DNA from: Cymbomonas tetramitiformis
Lineage: Eukaryota > Chlorophyta > Pyramimonadophyceae > Pyramimonadales > Pyramimonadaceae
Length of the DNA: 64,000 nt
NCBI GenBank assembly: GCA_001247695.2
Contig: LGRX02033530.1
Coordinates: 1 to 64,000, forward strand
Direction of reading: 5' to 3'
In this document: piece after piece, positions 45,510-55,391 of the stretch
Numbering within the stretch: the first letter of the stretch is position 1
How the letters are laid out: every line of letters starts with the position of its first letter
The notes under the pieces: model-generated
Seen by the model: only the letters and a program-made list of their open reading frames with translations
What the model was told of the DNA's origin: nothing
Database searches by the model: none
Program-made: the position numbers and the translations under genes

Positions 45510-46716
45510 CCACCCCCCTTTGATTATTTTTATCCTCTTCCTTTTTTCCTTGGTTTTCTTTCCTTTTTAATCACCGGGGGGTGGGCTTCAGTTACGGGTG
45601 GCTCCTAGCCCCCGCGACTACGGACTCCCGGTACGACACTATTTATTGTTCATTTTTTTACTATTTATTAATCATTTTTCATTATTTTATTAATTATTGT
45701 CGCCTGCTTTTTCTTTGGCTCTCGGATTGATTTTACAGCAGATTCCTTTCTCCCCCTTCCCCTTCCCCGCTCCTTTACTCCTATGTCATCTGCGGGATCG
45801 CACACACTCGCTCGATCGCTTCCTTTGTCGATCACACCTCCTCTCCCCGCCCACATCCTGTTCCCTTTTTAATTTTCCTTGCCTCCTTTCATCTCCTCCT
45901 CGGTGCATTCTTTGTTCTGCATCCTCTCTTGTCCTGCCCTTTGATCACTCTGCTCACCGGTGCTTCCCGCTCCACCTCGACGCCGCGCCCTCGCACTCCA
46001 ACGCTCCGACGCGCCTCGCTCGTGCTCCTGCCTGTTTGCTTCGTGCCTGCTCCCAACTTGAACGGTACGCTCTTCACTCCCTTTTGTCCTCTCACACACA
46101 CTGACACTGCATGCACCCTAGGCATACGAACCGGCATATAGAGCACTGAGAGTCACAGCCCACAGTGCCACGGGGCCCGGGCAGCATGCACTCCTTCTTC
46201 CTCTCAATTCTCCCTGCCTGATTCTCTTTGCCCTCAATTCTCCCTGCCTGATTCTCTTTGCCCTACTCTCCCTGCTTGGTCCGTCAGGTCTCCTGCTTGA
46301 TCCGTCATCGTCGGTCGGTTTAGAGCTTGGCGTTGTGTCCGGGGAGCCTAGTGCGAGCTGGGAAACCTTGGTGATCACGTGCACCGTGCCTTGGTTTCCC
46401 CTGTAATTCTTTGTGGCTTTCACTCGTCTAGGTCCGAGCACCCCTGCTGGAGCCTCCGATCCCAGCACACTATTCACGGGGACGCACGGTGCAGTGTCGA
46501 GAGTCAGAATCGACTTCCACAACCGGCTTTGGGCTTAGGGTCGCTGTCGTCCCCTTGTTCCTTGTCTCCCTGCCTTCCCTCCTGCCCTTAACTCCTCACC
46601 CTGCTTGATCCTGATCTCTCTCTCTTCCCTTTCTCCCTGTTTTGATATTTGATCCTCTGGTTTTGATCATTGATCTTTGTGCTAGGTTAGGTGGGCGAGA
46701 GTCTCCCTCCTCCCCT
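45510..46716 (+). repeat. Left terminal direct repeat
   Basis: From CCACCCCCCTTTGATTATTT to CTCCCTCCTCCCCT; about 98% identical by eye to 55392-56606. It contains a 29-bp doublet CTCAATTCTCCCTGCCTGAT (about 46204-46262). The preceding base context differs between copies. Confidence 0.9.
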
Positions 46717-49178
46717 CTCTCTTCGGCTTCTGACAGTCAGCGACGCCTCGGCACTCGTTGGCTGGGCCCTCTGCACGTGAGCCTGCATTTAGATATTCGA
46801 GGGTTTTTCGTTAACCCTCGTTTTTGCATTCTGCGCGAGGCGTACGGTTTCCTTTTCTGATATTCGCATGGCACCCTGGTTGCCACCAACCTCTCACACA
46901 CGCATCTCACACCTGCTTCTCTACCTTCATACATCGCGTTCACTTGCCTCTTGCTTCTTTGACCTGACCTGTTTTTCTTGTCTTCGCGCACCTTGCTTGA
47001 TCCTTCCTGCTTACTCCCTGTCGCTTATCCTGCCTTTTGTTTGGCCTTCCTACTCTCTGCTCTTTCCTCCTTGCGCCTCCTCACCTCTCTTGCGCCTTCA
47101 CCTTCCCTCACGCCCTCTCATCTCGCCTTCCCTCGCGCCCTCTCATTTCACCCTCTCCCTGACTTCTACCTCTCTTTCCTTTTCCCCACCTGACACCTTC
47201 CCTTCCCCCCTTGGCTCATGCGTTCTCTTCTTGTTTCATCACGCCTTGACTCTTCCCTTCCTCGCCTGTCGCGACCCTCTCGCTCCGTCGGTCTCCTCCT
47301 TTTCTCTCGCAGGTCGCTGACGGTTTATTTACCTTCGCCCCTTTCGCCACTGACTTCTCTCCCACGCGTCGCCTCCCATGGGATATCTTGTTTTATCCTC
47401 GCTCCCACGGCGTGTCGCACGCTCTCCCACGTCGCGCTCACTTTGCCTTCGCCCCTCGCATCTCGACTGCGTCTCCACCAGCTGCCACGGTCCCTTCGCC
47501 TCTTCCTCTCGCATCGCGTCGTTCTCGTGACCGGTTCCTTCGCCTTTTTGCTCGTTGTGCGCATCTCGCTTCTTCTCACACAGGTTCCCGACGCTGACTT
47601 TCAGCTCTCAGCCTTTCTCCACGTCATCGCGACCCTCTCGCTCCATCGGGTTTCTTCCTTTCTCTTTCGCAGTTCGTTGACGGTTTTTTTCGCTTTCGCC
47701 CCTTCACCGTTGGCTTCTCTTCCGTGGAACATCTCGTCTCTCCTCGCTCCCACAGCATGTCGCACGCTCTCCCATGTCGCACTCACTTTGCCTTCGCCCC
47801 TCGCATCTCGACTGCGTCTTCACCAGCTGCAGCGGTCCCATCGCCTCTTCCTTTCGCATCGCGTCGTTCTCGTGACTGGTTCCTTCGCCTTTTGCTTGTT
47901 GTGCGCATCTCGCTCCTTCTCACACAGGTTCCTGACGCCGACTTTCAGCTCTCTGCCTTTCTCCACGTCATCGCGACCCTCTTGCTCCATCGGGCTTCTT
48001 CTTTTTCTCTCGCAGGTCGTTGACGGTTCGTTCGCTTTCGCCCCTTCACCATTGGCTTCTCTTCCGTGGAACATCTCGTCTCTCCTCGCTCCCACGGCAT
48101 GTCGCACGCTCTCCCATGTCGCGCTCACTTTGCCTTCGCCCCTCGCATCTCGACTGCGTCTCCACCAGCTGCAGCGGTCCCATCGCCTCTTCCTTTCGCA
48201 TCGCGTCGTTCTCGTGACTGGTTCCTTCGCCTTTTGCTTGTTGTGCGCATCTCGCTCCTTCTCACACAGGTTCCTGACCCTGACTCTTGGCTCTCAGCCA
48301 CATCTCTGACGGCTCCTTTGCCTTCATCTCACTTCCAGACTTCCGACGGCTCTTCTTGCACCCCTCCTTCTACCTCTTTTATCTCGGCTTCCTCTCTTCC
48401 CTTTTCACATCTTCATTGGCCCGCAGTTACTTGCTCTGCCTCTGACTCACATGGCACACCTCACCTCGTTCCTTTCCGAGCTTCTGGCTCTGACTTTGGG
48501 CCCACAGTTGGTGCTCCGACGGCTTATCTCGCTCCCTCCCTTCTACATCTCACCTTCCAGACTTGCTTCCCTTTCTTCCCCTTTCTCACCTTTCTTACAT
48601 CTCACCTTCGGAAGGACTCTCTCCTCGGTCTCCTTGTTTCTCACCTCCTCCACAGTACTTGTCACTCTTTTGGGAGTACCCCTGACCGGGCTCTCTCTCC
48701 CATGACACAGTTTCCCCCCTTCCCGCACCCTCTTTTCCTCCGTCACGACCCACACCTGCAGATGATATCTTCGTCTGGCCTTCCTTCTTCCCTTCGGACC
48801 TCTGATTTTCCTTCAGCCCCTTCCCCGATCTGCACACCTCGGACTGCTCCCCGGAGCTCCGTGTGCTGACCTTTCCTTTCCTCGGTCCTCCCCTTGACAC
48901 TCTTTTCCTCGGTCCTCCCCTTGACACCCTTCTCCTTCTGTTCTCCTCTCCTTCCCTCCTGCCTCCTCCTCCCCTCCCCTGTCCCTCACCTCCCTCCTTC
49001 TCGGCTCACCCCTCCCCTCCCCTCCCTACTTGTGCTCTCTCCTGGCTTTCCTTGCTTATAGTTACGATTCTGGCTCTGGTCTCTGGCTCTGGGTTCTGGT
49101 TCTGGTCTTGGGCAGCTTCTGGACACCGCTCTCTTCCCCCCCCGCCTTCCCCTTCCCCCCCTTCCGCCTCCGCCCTTC
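46717..49178 (+). other. Pyrimidine-rich leader without conserved ORF
   Basis: The plus strand is very rich in C and T. The only long open frame (47218-48309) lies over the tandem repeat below and has no domain. The first plausible start for the RT protein is ATG 49179. Confidence 0.6.
47307..48290 (+). repeat. Three ~345-bp tandem repeats in the leader
   Basis: Units begin near 47307, 47667 and 48010 (TCGCAG(G/T)TCG(C/T)TGACGGTT) and run to TCTCACACAGGTTCC(C/T)GAC. Units 2 and 3 are nearly identical, unit 1 more diverged. Confidence 0.85.
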
Positions 49179-51558
49179 ATGGACTTCCGTACCCTCGCCG
49201 ATCTCTCCCTCCCCCCACCTGACCCCCTCCTTTGCCCCTCCCCCAAACCCCCCCCTCCGCCCCTTGGCATCCCTTTGCCTTACCTCTCCCCTGCCATCGA
49301 TTCCCTCCGCCTCCCGAGGCTCCTCCACTCCGCAGTTACCTCCATTGGCTCCCCTCTCTCCCCCCTCCCCATCCAATGGCAGTACAACCCCCCTGTAGGT
49401 CTCTCGGTCATCTCTAGCCGTAAACGGGCTAAATCTTTCATCCCTCTCCCTGACCTCTCCCTCCCTCTCCCGTGCTCCTGCTCCTCCACCTTCCCTCCCC
49501 GCTTCCTCCGAGAGTTTGACGGCTCCCCACACCTCTCTACTGCTGACCCATCCTTCATCTCCTCCCTTCAGGGCACATATCTTCCTAGAATGACTCTCGG
49601 CCCGGAATCAAGAAAAACATGTGTTTTTGCTAATTTTCAAATGTTTTCCATACTTAAGGATGAAAAATCGACCGGCCCGCTTTCGGCCCGGAGCTCTTTT
49701 TGGGCGTTGCTCTCGGCCCCGGGCCGGCCAATCCCCATAAGATATGTGCCCTGCCTCCCTTCCTCGACTCTCCCAGGAGAAGAAGGCTCGTCTCCTGACC
49801 CTCTTCTCTGCCGAACTCTCCTTCAAACCCTCCGTTGCCTTCTCTCTCTCTGACCTCCTCTCCGCAGTCCGCACTGGCTTCCATTCCTGGGCATCACGGT
49901 CCCGCCTTGCCCCTGCCGACGTTGACCCTCTCCTCCTCGAGTCCCTTGCGATCATCGAGCGAGCCTTTCTGGTCACCTTCCCCTCTGACACTGCTGGCAC
50001 TACTCACACTCTTTGCGTCACCCGTGAAGACCGCCTTCTCCTAAAGAAGGCCTCTTCCCTTTTTGTCTCTTTCGCTGTGGACAAGTTCGCCCACAACGTG
50101 GCCTTCTCCTGCCCGGACCTCTATGACTTCCAGCTGATCACCGAGCTCAACAACCTGGACTACTACGGCGCACTCCCAGATGCACTTGGTCCCGAGGACG
50201 TCTCTGCCATCGCCGCCCCTCGATTCCTCAAGCAGCTCCAGCTTCTCCCTGTCATCTCTCTCCATCCCACCGCCACCCCGGAGAACACCGCCCGCATCGG
50301 CTCCCTCCATCGGATGGTGAAGATTGACAAGAACAAGGGCCGCTTCATCATTGCCCAGCCAGTGTGCCACCTACCGGGAGCCTGGAGGTGCTGTTGCCGC
50401 CCTCGTCCTCTCCCACCTCTGGGAGTCCCACCGCACCCATCTCCTCCGTCAGGGACATATGTATGATCTCCCTCTCTGGCCCTTCCTGAAGGATGGTGCA
50501 GACTTTGCACTCTTCCTTCGGGGAGTCAAGGACGACATCTTCTCCTTATTCACTGCGGATGCCACCAGATTCTTCACCAACCTGCCCGCCCAGGACTACC
50601 TTGACGAGCTCACTGGTGTACCGGATACTGGCTTCATCTCTGACATCTGCTGGTTTACCATGGAACCTGTACGGGCTCGCTCCTTTGACGGACTCCACTC
50701 CCATCTCTACGATGACATCAAGCACCACCGCATCCGCTGGGGCACACCCTCCCCGGACCTCCCCGCCCGCCTCGTTGAGCTCTCTCCACTTGCCCTCTGC
50801 ACCTTCTTCGAGGAATACTATTCCTTCAGCTGCTTCCGTTACCGTACTTGGTTCGGTAGCAGAAGAGTGGTATCATCATCGGGGACCAGACGGGCACACA
50901 TGGCTGCCAGATCACCCTCCTTCGACGTTGGCTCCGTGTGATCTCCCACCTCTACCACAGCCCCTGGAGATCCTACCTCTTTGCCCCTCCCCGTCCCCTC
51001 TCCCAGGTCAAAGGTTATGTTGATGACTGGTTCTCCGCCAACGCCCTTGACTTCCACCCGGCCTTCACAGGATCTCTTTTCCACTCCGTCCTCATCGTTG
51101 AACCCACCGTCCTCGACACCCGTGTGGTCCCTGGACTTGGACCTGTTGGCTCCCTGGTAAACTTCCTTGACATCACGGTCTCCCTCCGTCCTTCTGGCAC
51201 CGGCGCTGTCTTCTCCCCCTTCTCCAAGCCCCCTCCCGCCAAGCTCCCTCACATCCACAAGTTCACCGACGCTCACTCTTGCTTCCCCCCTGGCCGTCGC
51301 CGTGCCGTCCTCACTGGTGCCTTCATTTCTGCCTACCGACGCTCTCGCCGTGCTGGGGACTTCATCAAAGCCGCCTCCTCCGTGGGCTTCTACCTCATCC
51401 GCTTCAAGCACTGGTCCCGTCGAGAAGTCCCCCGTCTCTGGCAAAGGTTCCTCTCCAGGGTCTCCTCCGCCCCTGTCTCCTGGCTCCCCACCTCCCCCAC
51501 CCTCCTCCGGAGCTACACCCGGAGATTCAGCGCTCGGCTGCCCACCTCTCGGCCCTGA
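49179..51558 (+). pseudogene. Reverse transcriptase of the unusual retroelement (frameshifted)
   Basis: The reading starts MDFRTLADLS, is cut by a MITE (49569-49753), resumes SLPRLSQEKKARLLTLF, and shows VDKFAHNVAFSC and HRMVKIDKNKGRFIIA. A frameshift near 50355 leads to ATRFFTNLPAQDYLDEL; another near 50880 leads to IIIGDQTGTHGC and the catalytic KGYVDDWFSANALDF (51016-51027 YVDD). After it come VNFLDITVSL and THE-type HSCFPPGRRRAVLTGAFISA, like the FLD and HP...K..V...R segments of Penelope-like RTs. Ends at 51558. Two frameshifts plus the insertion make this copy non-functional. Confidence 0.7.
49569..49753. mobile_element. 185-bp hAT-type MITE inside the RT ORF
   Basis: Perfect 15-bp inverted ends CAGGGCACATATCTT / AAGATATGTGCCCTG with an 8-bp target duplication CCTCCCTT (49561-49568 and 49754-49761). 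Both the CAGGG end and the 8-bp duplication are typical of hAT elements. Removing it joins ...PSFISSL to PRLSQEKK in frame. Confidence 0.9.
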
Positions 51559-51664
51559 CCCTGTGACCCTCCCTCTCTCCCCTCTCCTCCCCCTCTCTCC
51601 TCTTCCCTCTCCTCTTGCCTTCCTGCTCTCATCGGTACTGACGGAGAGTTAGGGGAACTCAGAT

Positions 51665-52015
51665 ATGGACCCCTCACAGGACCTCACCTTCTCCACCTCC
51701 ACCTGGGGCCCTCACTAGCAGCCTTATGAGCCCTCCCTACCGCCACAGCAGCAGTTCGCCCAGCAGCCGCAGCAGCAGTTTGCCCAGCAGCCGCAGCAGC
51801 AGTTTGTCCAGCAGCCGCAGCAGCAGTTCGCCCAGCAGTTTACCCAGCCACACTTCCTTGACTCCCATGGCCGGGTTGTCATGCACCCGCCCCAGGACCA
51901 CATGCCACATCTCTTTCCATCCCCCTCCCCCCTCCCACCACTACCCCCACCACCCACCCCTTCCACCCCTCCCCCTCTCTGACATGTCCCCCCACGGTGC
52001 CCCTGATCCGCACCT
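51665..52015 (+). pseudogene. Gln-rich repeat segment upstream of the GRF ORF
   Basis: From ATG 51665 the frame reads MDPSQDLTFSTSTWGPH, meets a TAG, then QQQFAQQP repeated four times (24-bp units, about 51746-51845) and Pro-rich sequence before stops. It may be the original N-terminus of the GRF protein, broken by a CAG-to-TAG change and a frameshift. Confidence 0.5.
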
Positions 52016-53434
52016 ATGCCGCACCCCCAGCCCCTTCTCTCACCCACCACCGGCACCGCCTGCACGCGCCCTCCTCCTACGCCCCACGCAGCCTCCTTCG
52101 GCATCTCCTCTTTCCCTGTGCTGTTAGAGAGACTCGCGTCCGGTAGCGCTACCACCACGGCTCTCGACGGCCGCACCCCCTCCTCCTCCCTTCCTTCCTC
52201 GGCTCCTCCCCCCTCCGCCCCGCCAGCTTCCCCCGCTGTTCCATCCGCTCCCCCCTCCTCACATCCCCCACCACCCCCTCGATTCACCCCTGCCGACCTG
52301 GCACAGCCCCCACCCTCCTCTGGCCCCTTCCCCCTCCGTCCCCCTTCTGACCCCACTCCCTCCCAGGCGCACTCCGTGCATTCTGCAGCGGTGGCTCAGA
52401 AGCTGGCCACTGGTGAGACCCCCGTCCCCACCTGGCTTGGGGTCAACCCGATGGTCCCCCCTGCCCAGTACCCTCTCTTCCTCTGCCTCCCTCCCCTCAC
52501 AGGGCAGCTCCTCGCCGCTGCCATCGCGGCGGGAAAGATCCCAGCCGGTGGCTTCACTCCTGCCTGGATTCATTCCCTTTCCGGCTCCCTCTCCCCTGAC
52601 TCCCTCGTCTCCATCGCCTCCGCCCTCCTGGAGGGCCGCCTCCCCTGGAAGGTAGCTTCCGACCCCTCCACCCTCACCTCCATCTTCTCCCCACCCCCCC
52701 CTGAGGGCACAGGAGACCCCACCCTCCTTGGCCTAAAGGACGCCCTCCTCTCTGCCCCTGCCATGGACCTCCAGTCCGCGCTTGACTCCCCAGCCTTCCA
52801 GGCCCTCCCTCCCCTCCCGGCAGTTCTCCACTGGTTCCGTACCCGTTCTGGCACCCCTCTCAGCACCACCCATCCCCCTCCAGTCGACAACACCCCCATC
52901 ACCGGGCATGTCATCTCCTCTCTTCACCAGACTCCCTCCCCCTCCACGCCCTTCTCTCCCGCTCCTGTCCAGACCCACACTCCTGCCCCCACCTTTGCCT
53001 CTGCCCCGACCGCCACCCAGCCGCCTCCCCCTGCCCCCTCCCAGGTACACCGTAAGCACGGCATCGACCTCAACTTGCAATGCAAGTGTGGGGTCAACAT
53101 GGTCTCCCGCACCTGCGCCCGTGGCCAGGCCCAGAACCTGGGTCGCTGCTTCTTTTCCTGCCCGAACAAGGACATGCGCAAGGATAAGGGCGACCCAAAC
53201 AACGGCTGCAAGTCCTTCGTCTGGGCGGACGAGATCATCCACTCGCTGTGCTCCACCGCCCGCCAGATGCAGCAGTTCCAGATCAACTCCATGAACAAGC
53301 TCGACCCCAACCTGTCCAAGACATACCCCGACGGCATTCCCTTCCTTTACCCGGAGGACCCCCACTTCCCGACCAACTCCTTTCCCAACCGCGCCTCCTC
53401 CGCCTCCCTCTCCGACATTCTGTCCTCCCGCTGA
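52016..53434 (+). CDS. Proline-rich protein with C-terminal GRF zinc finger
   Basis: 472 codons. The first 340 residues are mostly Pro/Ser/Ala-rich and probably disordered, with a more ordered stretch at about 130-275 (LGVNPMVPPAQYPLFLCLPP). Residues about 344-407 form a zf-GRF domain: LQCKCG, SRTC, the diagnostic NLGRCFFSCPN, then GCKSFVWADE. GRF fingers bind single-stranded nucleic acid in NEIL3, TTF2 and topoisomerase III alpha; here it could chaperone element RNA or cDNA, which is inference. The start codon is uncertain because of the damaged segment upstream. Confidence 0.75.
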   Translation: MPHPQPLLSPTTGTACTRPPPTPHAASFGISSFPVLLERLASGSATTTALDGRTPSSSLPSSAPPPSAPPASPAVPSAPPSSHPPPPPRFTPADLAQPPPSSGPFPLRPPSDPTPSQAHSVHSAAVAQKLATGETPVPTWLGVNPMVPPAQYPLFLCLPPLTGQLLAAAIAAGKIPAGGFTPAWIHSLSGSLSPDSLVSIASALLEGRLPWKVASDPSTLTSIFSPPPPEGTGDPTLLGLKDALLSAPAMDLQSALDSPAFQALPPLPAVLHWFRTRSGTPLSTTHPPPVDNTPITGHVISSLHQTPSPSTPFSPAPVQTHTPAPTFASAPTATQPPPPAPSQVHRKHGIDLNLQCKCGVNMVSRTCARGQAQNLGRCFFSCPNKDMRKDKGDPNNGCKSFVWADEIIHSLCSTARQMQQFQINSMNKLDPNLSKTYPDGIPFLYPEDPHFPTNSFPNRASSASLSDILSSR

Positions 53435-53467
53435 CTCCCTCCCTCTACACTGTGGGGGGCACTCCAG

Positions 53468-54124
53468 TTGGGCGACTCTCCGTCCCTCATCTGGCTGGAC
53501 AGCTCTCTCCGTCCCCGCCTCCTTAATGGCCGCTTCTTCCTCAGATCCTCCCCTCGGCCCCTGGCGCCCTCACAGTGTGTCTTCCCCTCCGCAGTCACTA
53601 TCCCTTCCCCTTTCCCTTCCATTTTCTCCCTCCCACCCCCTTCCCTTGTTCATGATAACCCCCTGTCCCGCTTCTGGTCCACTGCCTCCCTTCTTTCCCT
53701 CCTCGCCTCCACCATCACTCGCTTCGCCGACCCTTCCAGGGACATCCTCATTGACGCGGGTTGCGGCAGCAACAGCCTCCTCCCCCTCCTGCCTCTCTTC
53801 ACCTCCTTTGCCTTCGACATTGTAGGCTCCGCCGCCCGCTGGCAGTTGGACTTCTTCGACGTGCCTCCCCTCCCAGGCAGTTTCATCCTGGTTGGGAACC
53901 CCCCCTGGGGCGCTGCAGTCCTCCGCCAGTGGCTCTCCCACTCACTCCTCCTTGGGCCACGACTTGTGATCTACATCCTCCCTCTCTCTCTCCCCTCCTC
54001 CTTCCCAGACTTCCTCATCCTTCACCATGAGGTGGTTACGGGTGATGTCTTCTACCAGTCTGAGTCGGGCACATGCTTTGCCCGTCCTGCCAGGTTGGGC
54101 GTCCTCAGACCCCGCCATGCCTGA
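53468..54124 (+). CDS. N6-adenine methyltransferase-like protein
   Basis: 218 codons, starting 34 bp after the GRF ORF. A Rossmann-type motif I DILIDAGCGSNSLL (residues about 92-105) is followed at about 143-149 by GNPPWGA, the (N/D)PP(Y/W) catalytic motif IV of amino-methyltransferases, then LVIYILPLSL. It is short, about the size of a minimal MTase fold, with no target-recognition domain. DIRS elements are known to carry Dam-like methyltransferases; finding one with this RT type and a GRF finger is unusual. Activity is not proven. Confidence 0.65.
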   Translation: MGDSPSLIWLDSSLRPRLLNGRFFLRSSPRPLAPSQCVFPSAVTIPSPFPSIFSLPPPSLVHDNPLSRFWSTASLLSLLASTITRFADPSRDILIDAGCGSNSLLPLLPLFTSFAFDIVGSAARWQLDFFDVPPLPGSFILVGNPPWGAAVLRQWLSHSLLLGPRLVIYILPLSLPSSFPDFLILHHEVVTGDVFYQSESGTCFARPARLGVLRPRHA

Positions 54125-54959
54125 CTCACCACTCCCCTCCCCCACACTTACCGCCGTCCCCTCGCCGCCCCCCTCTCCCCCACCACTCTCCCCTCCACTC
54201 ACCACCGCCCCCCCTCCCACCTCCCCGACATGGAGTGATGAGCTCATGGACCTCCTGGACTCGACGGACCCGGATGTCCCACCCCGGGAACTGCAGGACA
54301 TCATCTCCGCCCCCCCCCGCGGACTTCCCATTATTGACTCTGCGGGAGGCCGGCTGGCGACATCACCTCCCCGGGGCCCCCCCCATCGTGGTGCCTGGGT
54401 GGTTACCGCCGACTTTGTGTGCCCGAGATGCCACCGCACCGGCGGCTTCAGTTCGGTCTGGTGGGCTCGCCAGAGATCTAGATTCCGGGCTCTGTGTGGG
54501 CTTCCTTCCCCTTCCACTGGGAAGGCTTGTGGACGCCGGGTGTACGACCAGGACCACATGAGAAGCTACTCCATCCAGGCCAACGACCTCTTCCACCGAC
54601 GCCGCTCCCGTAATGCACGGCTTCGGAACCCTGCTCCCCCCCCCTCCTCCTCCGGCGTGCCTGCCCCAGCTCCCCCTCCCGCACCCCTTCCCTCCCCCTC
54701 CGCTGCCTCCACCCTCATCTCCCTTGATCATACTCCACCTGCTCGCGCCCCTCGCACCCATCCCTTCTTCCTTCGCCCCTCCGCCCCCGCCTCCCCCCCC
54801 TCCCCACCTCCACCTCCCTTCCCCCCGACGTCCTCATCATCTTCACTTGGCCTGCCAGTTATCTGCTCCATCTGCGGACGTACAGCGGCTCACTCACCGA
54901 CTGGTTGCCGGCAGTGTATTACGGAAGACCTCACTTGCCTGTCATCAGATTCTGAGTAG
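54027..54959 (+). CDS. Pro-rich protein with two Cys clusters
   Basis: 310 codons, overlapping the methyltransferase ORF by 98 bp in another frame; the true start may be a later ATG (for example at about 54118, MPDSPLPSP). The middle has VCPRCHRTGGFSSVWWARQR followed 15 residues on by GKACGRRV, a zinc-ribbon-like pattern; the C-terminus has ICSICGRTAAHSPTGCRQC, a second CX2C...CX2C pair. No named family recognised. Confidence 0.55.
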   Translation: MRWLRVMSSTSLSRAHALPVLPGWASSDPAMPDSPLPSPTLTAVPSPPPSPPPLSPPLTTAPPPTSPTWSDELMDLLDSTDPDVPPRELQDIISAPPRGLPIIDSAGGRLATSPPRGPPHRGAWVVTADFVCPRCHRTGGFSSVWWARQRSRFRALCGLPSPSTGKACGRRVYDQDHMRSYSIQANDLFHRRRSRNARLRNPAPPPSSSGVPAPAPPPAPLPSPSAASTLISLDHTPPARAPRTHPFFLRPSAPASPPSPPPPPFPPTSSSSSLGLPVICSICGRTAAHSPTGCRQCITEDLTCLSSDSE

Positions 54960-55391
54960 ATTAGCGGACACTCCTTGCCTTTATTTTCCTGCCCTTACAC
55001 TATATTAATTGTTATATCACCTGACTGCCTCACCTCTCCTTGCTCGGATGTACCCTGCCCTTCCACCTTTTGCCTTGCCTGACTGCCTCACCTGATTGTG
55101 TTGTGACGGACCCTGCCCCCTTCCCCTCCCACCTCTTCTCCCCCCTCTCTTCTACCTCCCTTTCCTTTTTTTCCTCATCCCCTTCCTCTCCCCTTCCCCA
55201 TGCCCCTCCTACCCCCTCCCTCTCTTTGTCTCCCCTCCCCTCTCATCTCCCCCCTCCCCTTGTCTCCCCTCCCCTCTCTTCTCTTTCCTCGGGGGGTGCT
55301 GTAGGATCAACTTCATGGGGTCAATTCCCTGAAGTTAATCCCTCAGGGGGTTGGCCCCTTCCAGTTTTTCCTGGTTGAGTTCAACTCTCGC
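54960..55391 (+). other. Pyrimidine-rich spacer before the right terminal repeat
   Basis: No ORF of note. A small inverted motif set lies at 55303-55360 (CAACTTCATGGGGTCAATTC, then CCTGAAGTTAATCCCTCAGG), possibly a structured 3' end. Confidence 0.5.

Noticed and set aside
46118..46522. Minus-strand 134-codon ORF conserved at 56006-56410
   Set aside because: The two copies are simply the two terminal direct repeats; conservation reflects repeat homology, not coding.
47218..48309. 363-codon Ser/Leu/Pro-rich ORF
   Set aside because: Covers three ~345-bp tandem repeats (345 is a multiple of three) in a pyrimidine-rich leader; no domain, so taken as an artefact.
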